Assembly: GCA_963728145.1 (NCBI GenBank)
Contig: CAVSJA010000002.1
Location: forward strand, 806,001-870,000
Source of the DNA: CAVSJA01 sp963728145
GTDB taxonomy: Bacteria; Bacteroidota; Bacteroidia; Chitinophagales; Chitinophagaceae
Length of the DNA stretch: 64,000 bases
Direction: 5' to 3'
Positions 46,174 through 55,398 of the stretch are shown here, piece by piece. The position numbers were made by a program, and so were the translations under genes. The notes under the pieces are model-generated. The model was not told where the DNA came from. It did no database searches and saw only the letters and a list, made by a program, of their open reading frames with translations. Numbering within the stretch: position 1 is the first letter of the stretch; every line of letters starts with the position of its first letter.

Positions 46174-47343
46174 CGTTTCAGGCTTTTAACCCGTTTTAAT
46201 CTTCTTCGGATATTTGCTCTCACTACATAATGATCAATTAAGGGCGCCATTACATTCATAAACAAAATAGCCAACATCATACCTTCCGGGTAAGCAGGAT
46301 TAAATACCCGGATAAGGATAGCGAACATGCCTATTAAAAAACCATAAATATATTTCCCGGTATTGGTTTGTGCCGCTGTAACCGGATCGGTTGCCATGAA
46401 TATGGCACCAAATGCAAAACCACCTAATACAAGGTGGTGCAACGGAGAAATCTGCATCAGGGTATTGTACCCGAAGACATTAAAAATTGCCGCCATCAGT
46501 AATCCTCCTATGACCACTGAAAGCATTATTCTCCAACTTCCGATGCCAGTGTAAATTAAAATAGCAGCGCCTATCAAACATGCGATGGTAGAAGTTTCTC
46601 CAATAGAACCGGGAATGGTACCAATAAATGAATCCCAGAAACCAGGAATTTTGTCAGCGAAGTTCTGCGGCAGCATCACCCAACGGGGTAGCTCCGCTAA
46701 AACCATCCACCAATTTTTGTCCTTTCGCTAAATCGGTATTGATCCATACTTCATTTCCCGACATTTTCGTAGGATAGGCAAAGAATAGGAAGGCCCTGGC
46801 AGTTAATGCAGGATTGAGAATATTCATTCCAGTACCTCCGAAAACTTCTTTACCAATTATAACCGCAAAGACGGTAGAAACCGCTACCATCCATAGAGGA
46901 ACATCTACCGGCATTACCAACGGAATCAGCATTCCGGAAACCAAAAAACCTTCATTAACTGTATGCTTCCTGATAATAGCAAAAAAAAATTCAACGGATA
47001 AGCCTGCGACATAGGATACAACTACAATGGGTAATACTTTTTGAGCGCCAAAAAGAATATTATCTGTTAAGGAAACATCTGCAATACCCAGTGCCTTGTA
47101 ATGCTGGTACCCTGTGTTCCAGATACCGAATAGCAAACAGGGAAACAAGGAGATTACCACCAATATCATCGTTCGTTTCAGATCAATGGCATCACGCACA
47201 TGTGTACCCGTTGAGGGAGCTGTATGACCGGGAACAAATAGAAAAGTTTCAAAAGCATTGAAGGCTGGATAAAATTTTTCCAGCTTCCCTCCTTTTTCAA
47301 AGTGGGGCCTGATCTTATTTACTATATTCCTAATCGGCTTCAA
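46170..47343 (-). pseudogene. nqrB: Na+-NQR subunit B, one frameshift
   Basis: Multi-helix membrane subunit that binds FMN covalently (Thr in DGFSGATPLG) plus riboflavin. Frame 1 (47343 to about 46680) carries FETFLFVPGHTAPSTG, GTGMNILNPALTARAFLFFAYP and the SGATPLG site. Frame 2 (about 46685 to 46170) continues LPQNFADKIPGFWDSFIGT, GSIGETSTIACLIGA and MATDPVTAAQTNTGKYIYG. The break is about 46665-46690, just after the flavin site. Combined length about 390 residues is normal. Preceded by a 181-base gap from nqrA that has no gene. Confidence 0.88.
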
Positions 47344-47524
47344 CTAAAATTACTTTTTGTGAAACAAGTCAGTGATTGGCAGAAATAGGGTAGTTGGCTT
47401 TCATATTAATTATTTCACGTACAGATTATAGTAGATTGAATGTAACAATTTGTTTTTGATCTGTTATTAGATTTTAAGGCGAATGGCCCGGATTAATTTT
47501 TTCTTAAAGTTGGAATATAAATTT

Positions 47525-48880
47525 TTAACCTAGCTCTTTCCGAATAATATCAAGTCCCCTTCGAATGATTGCCTGCGATTCTATTTTTGAAGTGCATACA
47601 AATTCGCAAAGCGCAAAATCTTCTTCTACTACTTCATAGATTCCCAGGTTCTCCATCATTTCCAAATCTTCGATAAGAATTGACTTCAATAAATGAACCG
47701 GGTAAATATCCATAGGAAAAACCTTTTCATATTCCCCCGTCACCACAAAAGGACGTTCTTCACCGTGCAGGTTGGTATTCAGTTCATGTTTTTTATTGGG
47801 AGTCAACCAGGAAAAAAAAGTATGTGATAGGCTGAATTTATTAAATCCGGGCTTCAGCCAGCCCATGAATTCGGGTTCGTTTCCTTCCGGTATCACCGTG
47901 ATTTGAGAATCATAAAAATCCAAATATCCATCCCCAGTAATTTGTTTGCCGCTTAAGACATTTCCACTTATGACTCTGTTTTCACCAGGCTTAAGCCCAG
48001 CATCCGCAATTATGCTTTTTACGGAACTTCCTACACGGGTTTTATAATATTTTGGATGTTGAATCTGTGAACCGGTTAAAGCGATCACTCTAACCGGATC
48101 GAATATTCCCTGATCAAATAATTTCCCAATGGTTATTACATCCTGAGGGTTGATATACCAAACCGATTCTCCTTTGTTTACTGGGTCAAGATGATGTATC
48201 TGTACGCCCACATTCCCTGCCGGATGCGGACCCGAGATCGTATTAATATCCACTCCTTTGGCTTGCGTGAATACAGGAGCAGCGGCTGCATCAGCCCAAA
48301 TGTTTAAATGCAATTTCCCGTTTGTTAATTTCCGGAGTGCATTTAATCCTGTTTGAAATGCGGAATCATTCTCCTGCATTATAAAATTGTAATCAGGCGC
48401 CAGAGGATTGCTGTCAAATGCAGAGATAAAAATGGATTTGGGCACTTGATTTGGATTGGCAATAATACCATAAGGACGCTGTCGTATGAATGGCCATACC
48501 CCGCTATTCAGCATTGTGTGCAAAATAGTTTCCCTATCCAATTCGTCTGGGTTTGCTTTGGGGTAACTGGTATAAGAAATTTCTTTGTCAGCTAATATTT
48601 TAATCTCAAGAATCTTTCTTTTTTCACCCCGGATAATATCAATTACTTCTCCACTAACGGGTGAACAAAACTTAATCGCATCATTATTTTTGTCGGAGAA
48701 TAATGGAGATCCGGCTTTTACTTCATCTCCCTGTTTTACCAGTAATAATGGAGTAACTCCAATAAAACTGGTCGGCTTTATTGCAAAGGTTTCTGGTATG
48801 GGGAGTTTTGAGATCCCCCGCTCAGCTTCACCCACTAGGTTGATATTCAGGCCCCTTCTTATCTTGATATGTTTAGACAC
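47525..48880 (-). CDS. nqrA: Na+-NQR subunit A
   Basis: 451 residues, intact, soluble peripheral subunit without cofactor. Typical start MSKHIKIRRGLNINLVGEAE; further signatures are IRQRPYGIIANPNQVPKSIF near 135, GPHPAGNVGVQIHHLDPV near 218 and SIIADAGLKPGENRVISGNV near 287. First gene of the nqrABCDEF-apbE operon, with 275 bases of noncoding sequence upstream. I could not find a clear TTG/TAnnTTTG pair for it there. Confidence 0.95.
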   Translation of the reverse strand: MSKHIKIRRGLNINLVGEAERGISKLPIPETFAIKPTSFIGVTPLLLVKQGDEVKAGSPLFSDKNNDAIKFCSPVSGEVIDIIRGEKRKILEIKILADKEISYTSYPKANPDELDRETILHTMLNSGVWPFIRQRPYGIIANPNQVPKSIFISAFDSNPLAPDYNFIMQENDSAFQTGLNALRKLTNGKLHLNIWADAAAAPVFTQAKGVDINTISGPHPAGNVGVQIHHLDPVNKGESVWYINPQDVITIGKLFDQGIFDPVRVIALTGSQIQHPKYYKTRVGSSVKSIIADAGLKPGENRVISGNVLSGKQITGDGYLDFYDSQITVIPEGNEPEFMGWLKPGFNKFSLSHTFFSWLTPNKKHELNTNLHGEERPFVVTGEYEKVFPMDIYPVHLLKSILIEDLEMMENLGIYEVVEEDFALCEFVCTSKIESQAIIRRGLDIIRKELG

Positions 48881-49079
48881 AGAAAGAAGATTGTATGAGG
48901 TTATCTGATAGATGATTAGACTTAGTTTGAACCCAGCACAAATTCATTTTTCAACAAGGTCCCGAATTTATCTGTTCAATTTCGACAAAAAACTTACATG
49001 AAACAACTGTCGATGAAAAAATCGTTTTTGACCCGGAAAATTGCTTTCCGGCTGGTTCCGGACGGGCCAATTGTAAGCC

Positions 49080-49110
49080 TTGTTTTTTTTCTGGGATTCC
49101 CCTATCTTAA
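49080..49110 (+). promoter_or_regulatory. Possible promoter of the CBS-domain gene
   Basis: TTG at 49080-49082, 20-base spacer, TATCTTAA at 49103-49110, two mismatches at the end of TAnnTTTG. 46 bases before the start codon. Confidence 0.4.
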
Positions 49111-49155
49111 TGGTAGGAATAATATTCACCAGGATTAACTTTTAAATAATTTTTT

Positions 49156-49587
49156 ATGGGAGCAGTCAACGCTATATTAAGAACCAAGGGTGACGTCATT
49201 TTTACAATCAGCCCCGATACTATGGTTTATACTGCCCTTGAAATCATGGTGGAAAAGAATGTGAGTGCTTTAGTGGTTTTAGAAGAGGGTAAACTCGCGG
49301 GTATATTTACAGAAAGGGACTATGCACGTAAAGTAATACTCAAGGGGAAGGCCTCAAAAGAAACCTTAATCGGTGAGATAATGACCCCTGACCTGATCAC
49401 GGTAACATCGGATACTTCCCTCGAAACATGTATGCGTTTAATGACAGGAAAGTTGATCCGTCATCTGCCTGTTGTTGATGATGGGGTTTTGGTTGGTATT
49501 ATTTCCATAGGAGATGTGGTAAAATTTATTATCGAAGATCAAAAATTCATTATTGAGAATATGGAGCATTATATTACCGGTATTTAG
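49156..49587 (+). CDS. Two-CBS-domain protein
   Basis: 143 residues made of two CBS domains (about 8-65 and 78-135): TVYTALEIMVEKNVSALVVL, GKLAGIFTERDYARKVI, MTPDLITVTSDTSLETCMRL and IRHLPVVDDGVLVGIISIGD. Such stand-alone pairs bind adenine nucleotides and regulate other proteins. Cytoplasmic; partner unknown. Stands alone between the nqr operon (divergent) and gapA. Confidence 0.88.
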   Translation: MGAVNAILRTKGDVIFTISPDTMVYTALEIMVEKNVSALVVLEEGKLAGIFTERDYARKVILKGKASKETLIGEIMTPDLITVTSDTSLETCMRLMTGKLIRHLPVVDDGVLVGIISIGDVVKFIIEDQKFIIENMEHYITGI

Positions 49588-49775
49588 TTTCAGCCGGTGG
49601 TTAGTAACTGCAGATCAAAAACGGACATTCGTTTAGCACTCCATCCTTTCAAATAGGCTTTTCTTCTCATTATTTATAGCTGCCAGCAGGCTTTCTCCTG
49701 AGAAAATCCACCTTTAAAGGCCCAGTAGCATCGTGCCTAATTGAAGCCTTTACTTCCCGTATCATCCGGTTTTCC

Positions 49776-49783
49776 TAACTTTG
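49776..49783 (+). promoter_or_regulatory. -7 box of the GAPDH gene
   Basis: TAACTTTG fits TAnnTTTG exactly, 35 bases before the start codon. No TTG stands at the usual distance upstream, so the -33 element is weak or absent. Confidence 0.5.
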
Positions 49784-49817
49784 CACCTCATTTTTCACCA
49801 TTAAATCAGAATAGAAA

Positions 49818-50849
49818 ATGAGCACAGTAAAAGTGGCCATCAACGGTTTTGGACGAATTGGAAGGCTGGTTTACCGCCAGATATCCAAAATGGATGGAAT
49901 TGACGTAGTGGCTATTAATGACCTAACCACTCCCAAAGTACTCGCACACCTCCTGAAATATGATACCGCTCACGGAAGATTTGACGCTGATGTAAAAGCG
50001 ACAGAAAATTCAATCATCGTCGACGGCGATGAGTTGAAAATTTATGCTGAAAAAAATCCGGCTGCAATTCCCTGGGCTGTTCACCAGGTTGATGTAGTGC
50101 TGGAATGTACCGGTTTCTTTACTGATAAGGCAAAAGCAGAAGCACATCTCACTGCTGGCGCAAAAAAAGTTGTGATCTCAGCACCCGCAACAGGCGACCT
50201 GAAAACTGTCGTATTTAATGTGAACCACGATATTCTCGACGGAACTGAGTCTGTTATCAGTTGTGCTTCCTGTACAACAAACTGTCTTGCCCCGATGGCG
50301 GATACATTAGATAAGAAGTTTGGTATCATTGCCGGATTGATGACAACAGTGCACGCGTACACAAACGATCAAAACACCCAGGATGCACCTCATCCAAAGG
50401 GTGATCTTCGTCGCGCAAGAGCGGCGGCTCAAAATATTGTTCCAAACAGTACGGGAGCTGCAAAAGCAATCGGTCTTGTTTGCCCCAATCTCAAAGGAAA
50501 ACTGGATGGAACTGCGCAGCGCGTTCCAACACTTACAGGCTCTTTGACCGAATTGACAGTGGTATTGGGTAAGAAAGTCACTGTTGACGAAGTGAATGCA
50601 GCAATGAAATCGGCCTCGAACGAAAGTTATGGTTATACCGAAGATGAAATCGTAAGCAGTGATGTTATCGGTATGCACTACGGTTCATTGTTTGACGCAA
50701 CACAAACCAAGGTTGTATCTGTTGGAGATACACAATTGGTAAAAACAGTTAGCTGGTATGATAATGAAATGAGCTATGTTAGCCAGCTGGTGAGAACAGT
50801 TCACTACTTTGCGAAACTGATCTCGAAAAAAGAATTAAGTAAAGCTTAA
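49818..50849 (+). CDS. gapA: Glyceraldehyde-3-phosphate dehydrogenase, type I
   Basis: 343 residues; oxidises glyceraldehyde-3-phosphate to 1,3-bisphosphoglycerate with NAD(P)+. Start VAINGFGRIGRLVYRQI (Rossmann loop). The catalytic cysteine is the first Cys of SCASCTTNCLAP that precedes TTN (about residue 154). HPKGDLRRARAAAQNIVP, GTAQRVPTLTGSLTELTV and SWYDNEMSYV are all standard. A clean terminator follows and pgk is next, so the two glycolytic neighbours are adjacent but separately ended. Confidence 0.97.
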   Translation: MSTVKVAINGFGRIGRLVYRQISKMDGIDVVAINDLTTPKVLAHLLKYDTAHGRFDADVKATENSIIVDGDELKIYAEKNPAAIPWAVHQVDVVLECTGFFTDKAKAEAHLTAGAKKVVISAPATGDLKTVVFNVNHDILDGTESVISCASCTTNCLAPMADTLDKKFGIIAGLMTTVHAYTNDQNTQDAPHPKGDLRRARAAAQNIVPNSTGAAKAIGLVCPNLKGKLDGTAQRVPTLTGSLTELTVVLGKKVTVDEVNAAMKSASNESYGYTEDEIVSSDVIGMHYGSLFDATQTKVVSVGDTQLVKTVSWYDNEMSYVSQLVRTVHYFAKLISKKELSKA

Positions 50850-50855
50850 TAAAAA

Positions 50856-50884
50856 AAAGTCCCGCTTAAGGCGGGACTTTTTTG
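50856..50884 (+). terminator. Intrinsic terminator of gapA
   Basis: AAGTCCCGC stem, TTAA loop, GCGGGACTT, then TTTTG. Immediately after the gapA stop codon. Confidence 0.9.
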
Positions 50885-50917
50885 TCTTTTCACCATTGAC
50901 TCCTGGCGCAAATCACG

Positions 50918-50938
50918 ATTCACCATTCACCATTCACC
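50918..50938 (+). repeat. Three direct ATTCACC heptamers before pgk
   Basis: Three uninterrupted 7-base units, with a related CACCATTG further up at 50891. The last unit ends one base before the pgk ATG, so the repeat occupies the translation initiation region. Confidence 0.6.
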
Positions 50939-50939
50939 A

Positions 50940-52136
50940 ATGAGCAAATTCTCAGATTATAATTTTAAGAATCAAAAAGTATTGGTCAGAGTTGATTTCA
51001 ATGTACCCCTCGATAAGAAAACATTTGAAGTAACTGATGATACTCGAATGACAGCATCTATGCCAACAATAAAAAAAATATTGTCGGATGGAGGCAGCGC
51101 GATATTGATGAGCCACCTTGGAAGACCTAAGGAGGGTCCGGAAGATAAATATTCATTGAAGCATCTTGTAGCACATCTTAAAAAATTGTCTGGAGTAACA
51201 GTACAGTTTGCAAATGATTGTATAGGAAAAGAAGCCGAAGAAAAATCTGCTGTACTTAAACCCGGAGAAATTTTGTTGCTTGAAAATCTTCGTTTTTATA
51301 AAGAAGAAGAGAAAGGGGATGAGGGTTTCGCAAAAAGACTCGCAAAATTGGGAGACGTTTATATAAACGATGCGTTCGGAACTGCCCATAGAGCACATGC
51401 ATCAACAGCTATCATTGCGAAATTCTTTCCGAAGGAAAAAAGAATGTTTGGCTTGTTGATGGAGAGTGAAGTGATGAATGCCGAAAAGATCCTGCATAGT
51501 GCGAAAAAACCATTTACTGCTGTTATTGGAGGCGCTAAAGTTTCAGATAAGATCCTGATCATAGAAAATCTTCTGGAAAGGGCAACCGATATTATTATTG
51601 GCGGAGGAATGGCTTACACATTCATCAAAGCGCAGGGAGGAAAGATCGGTAATTCACTTTGTGAAGAAGACAGGATTGAAACTGCGAAAGAATTACTGAA
51701 AAAAGCAGAGGAGAAAGGTATCTGTATTCATTTACCTTCCGATTCTGTGATCGCTGATAAATTCGATGCGAATGCGAACATTTCTGCCGCGCCAAGTAAT
51801 AATATACCTGATGGATGGCTCGGTCTCGATATCGGTGAAAATGCATGCGATCAATACAGCAATGTGATCAAACACTCCAAAACCATCTTATGGAATGGTC
51901 CCATGGGTGTTTTTGAGATGCCCCGATTCCAGCACGGAACCAAAGCAATAGCAGCAGCGATTGCTGCTGCAACTCAGGCAGGAGCCTATTCACTGGTTGG
52001 CGGTGGTGATTCTGTTGCCGCGGTTAACCAATTCGGTTATACGGATAAAGTAAGCTACGTTTCTACCGGTGGTGGTGCCTTGTTGGAATATTTTGAGGGT
52101 AAGGAATTACCGGGTATTGCAACAATAAACAGCTGA
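50940..52136 (+). CDS. pgk: Phosphoglycerate kinase
   Basis: 398 residues; transfers phosphate from 1,3-bisphosphoglycerate to ADP. Motifs: VLVRVDFNVPLD (about 14-25), ILMSHLGRPKEG near 58, LLENLRFYKEEEKGD near 111, AFGTAHRAHAST near 146, AVIGGAKVSDKI near 195, WNGPMGVFE near 317 and VGGGDSVAAVNQFG near 348. Complete. The start codon follows directly on an ATTCACC heptamer array and there is no Shine-Dalgarno. Ends with a strong terminator. Confidence 0.97.
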   Translation: MSKFSDYNFKNQKVLVRVDFNVPLDKKTFEVTDDTRMTASMPTIKKILSDGGSAILMSHLGRPKEGPEDKYSLKHLVAHLKKLSGVTVQFANDCIGKEAEEKSAVLKPGEILLLENLRFYKEEEKGDEGFAKRLAKLGDVYINDAFGTAHRAHASTAIIAKFFPKEKRMFGLLMESEVMNAEKILHSAKKPFTAVIGGAKVSDKILIIENLLERATDIIIGGGMAYTFIKAQGGKIGNSLCEEDRIETAKELLKKAEEKGICIHLPSDSVIADKFDANANISAAPSNNIPDGWLGLDIGENACDQYSNVIKHSKTILWNGPMGVFEMPRFQHGTKAIAAAIAAATQAGAYSLVGGGDSVAAVNQFGYTDKVSYVSTGGGALLEYFEGKELPGIATINS

Positions 52137-52197
52137 TCAGTTACAGATCGAATATTTTCAATTCACTATCGAATTAATTTAATAGGAAAAATTTACT

Positions 52198-52226
52198 AAG
52201 CCGCCGGATTTCCGGCGGTTTTTTAT
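52198..52226 (+). terminator. Intrinsic terminator of pgk
   Basis: AAGCCGCCGGA stem, TT loop, TCCGGCGGTT, then TTTTATTTAT. Confidence 0.9.
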
Positions 52227-52281
52227 TTATGGTAATAAGGTCAGACATTATCATGTAGTTTTTTCGGCTTCTTCTCTAAAG

Positions 52282-52289
52282 TATGTTTG
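52282..52289 (+). promoter_or_regulatory. -7 box of the NHL lipoprotein gene
   Basis: TATGTTTG matches TAnnTTTG. It covers an in-frame ATG at 52283, which therefore cannot be the start of translation and favours the ATG at 52334. Confidence 0.45.
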
Positions 52290-52333
52290 GTGAAACTTCA
52301 TCAATTGAATTTCTTCTCCCTCAAACTGATTTT

Positions 52334-53440
52334 ATGAAAAAAATGACAACTACAATAATGCTTTGCATTATTCTATTCTCTGCCTGTGTTAAGAATGATT
52401 TGAAGACAGACTTAAATCGAGATGAGCCGCTGAGCGGTCCTCCACCAACCACCTGTTACTATCCATCAGTCAATGTATCTACTCATGCCGGAGCAGGCTA
52501 TTCCGGATACATTGATGGACATGTCTTGCTGGCACAATTCAAATACCCACAAGCTATTGCCTCATTTGGCTCAAACCTGTTTGTAGGTGATAAGAGATAT
52601 ATCCGTCAAATTAGCGGCACAACAGTCTCTACGTTTATTACACTCCCTATTGACGAAACTGTTTACGCCCTTGCTGTCGATCTTTCAGGAAATATTTATG
52701 TTGCAACAGGCGAGTCCGGCTATGGTACGATGGTTAAAAAGTTCAGTCCAGCTGGAACCTTACTTGCATCATATGGCCACGAATATCACGTGGGATATGT
52801 CGACGGAAAATCGCCCTTGTTTGGTATGATTACCGGGCTAGCAGTTGATGAAACGGGCCTGGTATACGTTGCAGAAATGTTTAGCTATGCGATCAGGTTG
52901 ATAAACCTCGATGGGACGGTAAGTACGCTAGCTGGCGGACTCGGAGCGGGCAGGCCAGGACATGGTTTCGAAGATGGTCCAGTATCCACCGCAAAATTTG
53001 GTTTTCTGCGAGGGGTAGCGGTGACACCCGCAGGCGACAAAATATTTGTGGCAGACGATCATGCTGTTCGTTTGATAACCGGTGGATATGTATATACAAT
53101 TGCAGGAGGTAGTATGCGAGGCATTGTGGATGGAGATGGACCCGCCGCAAGATTTAATGAACTGAGTGGAATTGCACTTGATGGTGCAGGCAGTTTATAT
53201 GTTACTGATAACGGTACCTGCGTCCGCAAAGTGATACATATGACGACTGGTCTCGTAGCCTGGAAAGTTATTACCCTTGCCGGCAGCTCCTGGGGTTATG
53301 TAAATGGATCAGGAACGGATGCGAAATTCTACTTTCCATCAGGAATTGTTATTGATAATGGCGCAACAACAGCATATATCGCAGATGCGAGTAATTATCG
53401 GATACGTAAGATGAGCCTGGCCTGCGGAATTACTTTTTAG
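52334..53440 (+). CDS. NHL-repeat lipoprotein
   Basis: 368 residues from the chosen start. The 17 extra residues of the longer frame lack signal-peptide features, while MKKMTTTIMLCIILFSACVK is a lipoprotein signal with lipobox LFSAC. The mature part is built of NHL-type blades (AIASFGSNLFVGDKRYIRQI, GIALDGAGSLYVTDNGTCVR, GIVIDNGATTAYIADASNYR), forming a beta-propeller. Likely surface or periplasmic binding protein; ligand unknown. Convergent with the sugar-dehydrogenase gene across an inverted repeat. Confidence 0.82.
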   Translation: MKKMTTTIMLCIILFSACVKNDLKTDLNRDEPLSGPPPTTCYYPSVNVSTHAGAGYSGYIDGHVLLAQFKYPQAIASFGSNLFVGDKRYIRQISGTTVSTFITLPIDETVYALAVDLSGNIYVATGESGYGTMVKKFSPAGTLLASYGHEYHVGYVDGKSPLFGMITGLAVDETGLVYVAEMFSYAIRLINLDGTVSTLAGGLGAGRPGHGFEDGPVSTAKFGFLRGVAVTPAGDKIFVADDHAVRLITGGYVYTIAGGSMRGIVDGDGPAARFNELSGIALDGAGSLYVTDNGTCVRKVIHMTTGLVAWKVITLAGSSWGYVNGSGTDAKFYFPSGIVIDNGATTAYIADASNYRIRKMSLACGITF

Positions 53441-53449
53441 TTAGGGTTT

Positions 53450-53562
53450 TTTGTTTAAGGGAATTTGTAATTGGAACTTAGGAATTCGGCTTTAACTCTC
53501 AAAAATCATTAGAACAAAGAGAGTTCTCCTAATTCTCAATTACAAATTCCCTTGAACAAAAA
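53450..53562. repeat. Heptamer-periodic inverted repeat (AATTCCC type)
   Basis: The left arm (53450-53486) reads in 7-base steps GGGAATT, TGTAATT, GGAACTT, AGGAATT. The right arm (53523-53562) is the complement (AATTCTC, AATTACA, AATTCCC, TTGAACAAA). It fills the gap between two convergent genes and probably terminates both. Confidence 0.65.
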
Positions 53563-53569
53563 TTCATTA

Positions 53570-54652
53570 TCATTTCTTCGTAATCTTAATAATCTTATCG
53601 TTCCCACCATTACTTGTTGATACAAACACTTTCCCATCCGGTGAAATACAAAAATCTCTCAGGCGTCCATATGTGTTTGTAAAGAATTCGTTGACTTCTG
53701 TCACTGCTGATCCGTCGCTGTTCAATTTCAATTGATAAATGCGCTGATTTTTTAGCGTCGCAACAAGCAGGGAGTTTTTCCACTGCGGAATAAGATTATG
53801 ATTGTAGTAATCCATTCCACTTACCGCAATTGTTGGAGTCCATGCCTGAATTGGTTCCTTTACATTGTTTGTTGTGCAGAAACTTGCTTCACCTCCATTA
53901 CAATAACCATGTACATCAGGCCAGCCAAAATTTCTTCCTTTTTCTATGATATTGACCTCATCATCATTATCGGGTCCGTGTTCTGAGCTGTACAGTGTAT
54001 TATTGACGAATACCAGCCCTTGTGGGTTACGATGACCCTTTGACCAGACCGCACTACCAGGAGTTGGATTATCGGCCGGAATAGTTCCGTCAAGATTTAA
54101 CCGGAGGATCTTTCCGTTCAAAGATGTTGAACTTTGGGATAATGAAGGAACCGCAGCATCGCCGGTCGAAATATATAATTTCAGATCATTACCAATTGCC
54201 AATCGGCATCCATTATGGATATTTGCCGCGGCAATATTGTCCTGGATGATCACAGGATTGATTAAAGTGGTGCCGTTATAAGTATATCGCACTATTTTTT
54301 CCCGAAGACCGGCATTATTATAATTGTAGGCAACAAAAACCTGGGGTGTATTGTTGAAATTGGGATGCAATACCATACCCAACATTCCAGCCTCACCCTG
54401 GTGAGCGACTTCTGAAACAGTTAGCAATGGTGTTATCACACCTGTGCCCGTATCAACCCTGCTGATTTTGCCTGTCCTTTCGGTCATCCATATCTTGCCA
54501 TCCGGACCCCAGAGAATTTCCCAGGGAACGATTAGTCCTTCTACCAGCGGACTTGTCTGGATTTCGACAGGATTCGCTGGTGGAGGATCGGACTTTCCGC
54601 AAGCGAAAAGAAGTGAGAGGAGGAAAGCGTAAAGAAGGGGGTTGTTTTTCAT
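53570..54652 (-). CDS. PQQ-type glucose/sorbosone dehydrogenase lipoprotein
   Basis: 360 residues with lipobox LLFAC (Cys about 18). Six-blade propeller of the GSDH family: GLIVPWEILWGPDGKIWMTE near 40, GEAGMLGMVLHPNF near 88, NGCRLAIGNDLKLYISTGDA near 150, RNPQGLVF near 208, SEHGPDNDDEVNII near 222 and GRNFGWP near 237. The catalytic His and the acid-rich Ca site (EHGPDNDDE) are present. Soluble-type aldose or related sugar dehydrogenase using PQQ, lipid-anchored; substrate unknown. Confidence 0.85.
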   Translation of the reverse strand: MKNNPLLYAFLLSLLFACGKSDPPPANPVEIQTSPLVEGLIVPWEILWGPDGKIWMTERTGKISRVDTGTGVITPLLTVSEVAHQGEAGMLGMVLHPNFNNTPQVFVAYNYNNAGLREKIVRYTYNGTTLINPVIIQDNIAAANIHNGCRLAIGNDLKLYISTGDAAVPSLSQSSTSLNGKILRLNLDGTIPADNPTPGSAVWSKGHRNPQGLVFVNNTLYSSEHGPDNDDEVNIIEKGRNFGWPDVHGYCNGGEASFCTTNNVKEPIQAWTPTIAVSGMDYYNHNLIPQWKNSLLVATLKNQRIYQLKLNSDGSAVTEVNEFFTNTYGRLRDFCISPDGKVFVSTSNGGNDKIIKITKK

Positions 54653-54734
54653 AAAGGCATTTTGGTTTCAACGTTTATTTTGCCAAAATCATGCCGTAAG
54701 CAACCTTTTATTATTTGTTAATCGTCATACATCC

Positions 54735-54765
54735 TTGAAAATTAGTAGTAACAAATTCAAATTTG
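54735..54765 (+). promoter_or_regulatory. Promoter of the lemA operon
   Basis: TTG at 54735-54737, 20-base spacer, CAAATTTG at 54758-54765 (one mismatch to TAnnTTTG). It overlaps an upstream in-frame start at 54763 and so supports translation from 54799. Confidence 0.55.
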
Positions 54766-54798
54766 CTAATTTTAATTGCTAATCAAAAAATCACAGTT

Positions 54799-55389
54799 AT
54801 GAAATCTCGGAACCTAATCCTTATTGTCATTATCGGATTAATCCTCATTTTAGGCGGTTGCGGCTGCAATGGATATAATAAAATGGTAAACCTTGATGAG
54901 AACGTAAAGGCGAAATGGGCAAACGTTCAAAGCGATTACCAGCGCAGAAGCGACCTTATTCCAAACCTGGTTGCTACCGTGAAAGGTGCAGCGAATTTTG
55001 AACAGGAAACGCTTACCCGTGTAATTGAAGCAAGGGCGAAAGCCAGTTCAATGACGATCGATCCGAATAACCTCACTCCGGAAAACATCCAAAAATTCCA
55101 ACAGGCACAGGGAGAATTGAGCGGAGCATTAAGTCGGTTATTGGTCACAGTTGAAAGGTATCCCGAGTTGAAAGCAAACGCCAATTTCATGGACCTTCAA
55201 AAGCAATTAGAAGGTACAGAGAACAGGATCAAAGTGTCAAGGAATGATTTCAATACTTCGGTACAGGAATACAATTCCGTTGTCCGTCGTTTTCCCAACA
55301 ATATATTTTCAGGCATTTTTGGTTTCGGCGTGAAAGAACCTTTTGCTGCTGATCCGGGTTCACAAAATGCTCCCGAAGTAAAATTCTAA
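54799..55389 (+). CDS. lemA: LemA family protein
   Basis: 196 residues from the ATG at 54799; the 12 residues of the longer frame lie within the promoter. An N-terminal hydrophobic segment (about 6-22) ends in a possible lipobox (GGCGC). The LemA helical domain follows: LDENVKAKWANVQSDYQRRS, DLIPNLVATVKGAA, RYPELKANANFMDLQKQLEG and SVQEYNSVVRRFPNNI. The family's biochemical role is unclear. It leads a three-gene unit with two TPM-domain genes (9- and 15-base gaps), an arrangement widespread in bacteria. Confidence 0.92.
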   Translation: MKSRNLILIVIIGLILILGGCGCNGYNKMVNLDENVKAKWANVQSDYQRRSDLIPNLVATVKGAANFEQETLTRVIEARAKASSMTIDPNNLTPENIQKFQQAQGELSGALSRLLVTVERYPELKANANFMDLQKQLEGTENRIKVSRNDFNTSVQEYNSVVRRFPNNIFSGIFGFGVKEPFAADPGSQNAPEVKF

Positions 55390-55398
55390 TCACCCTTA

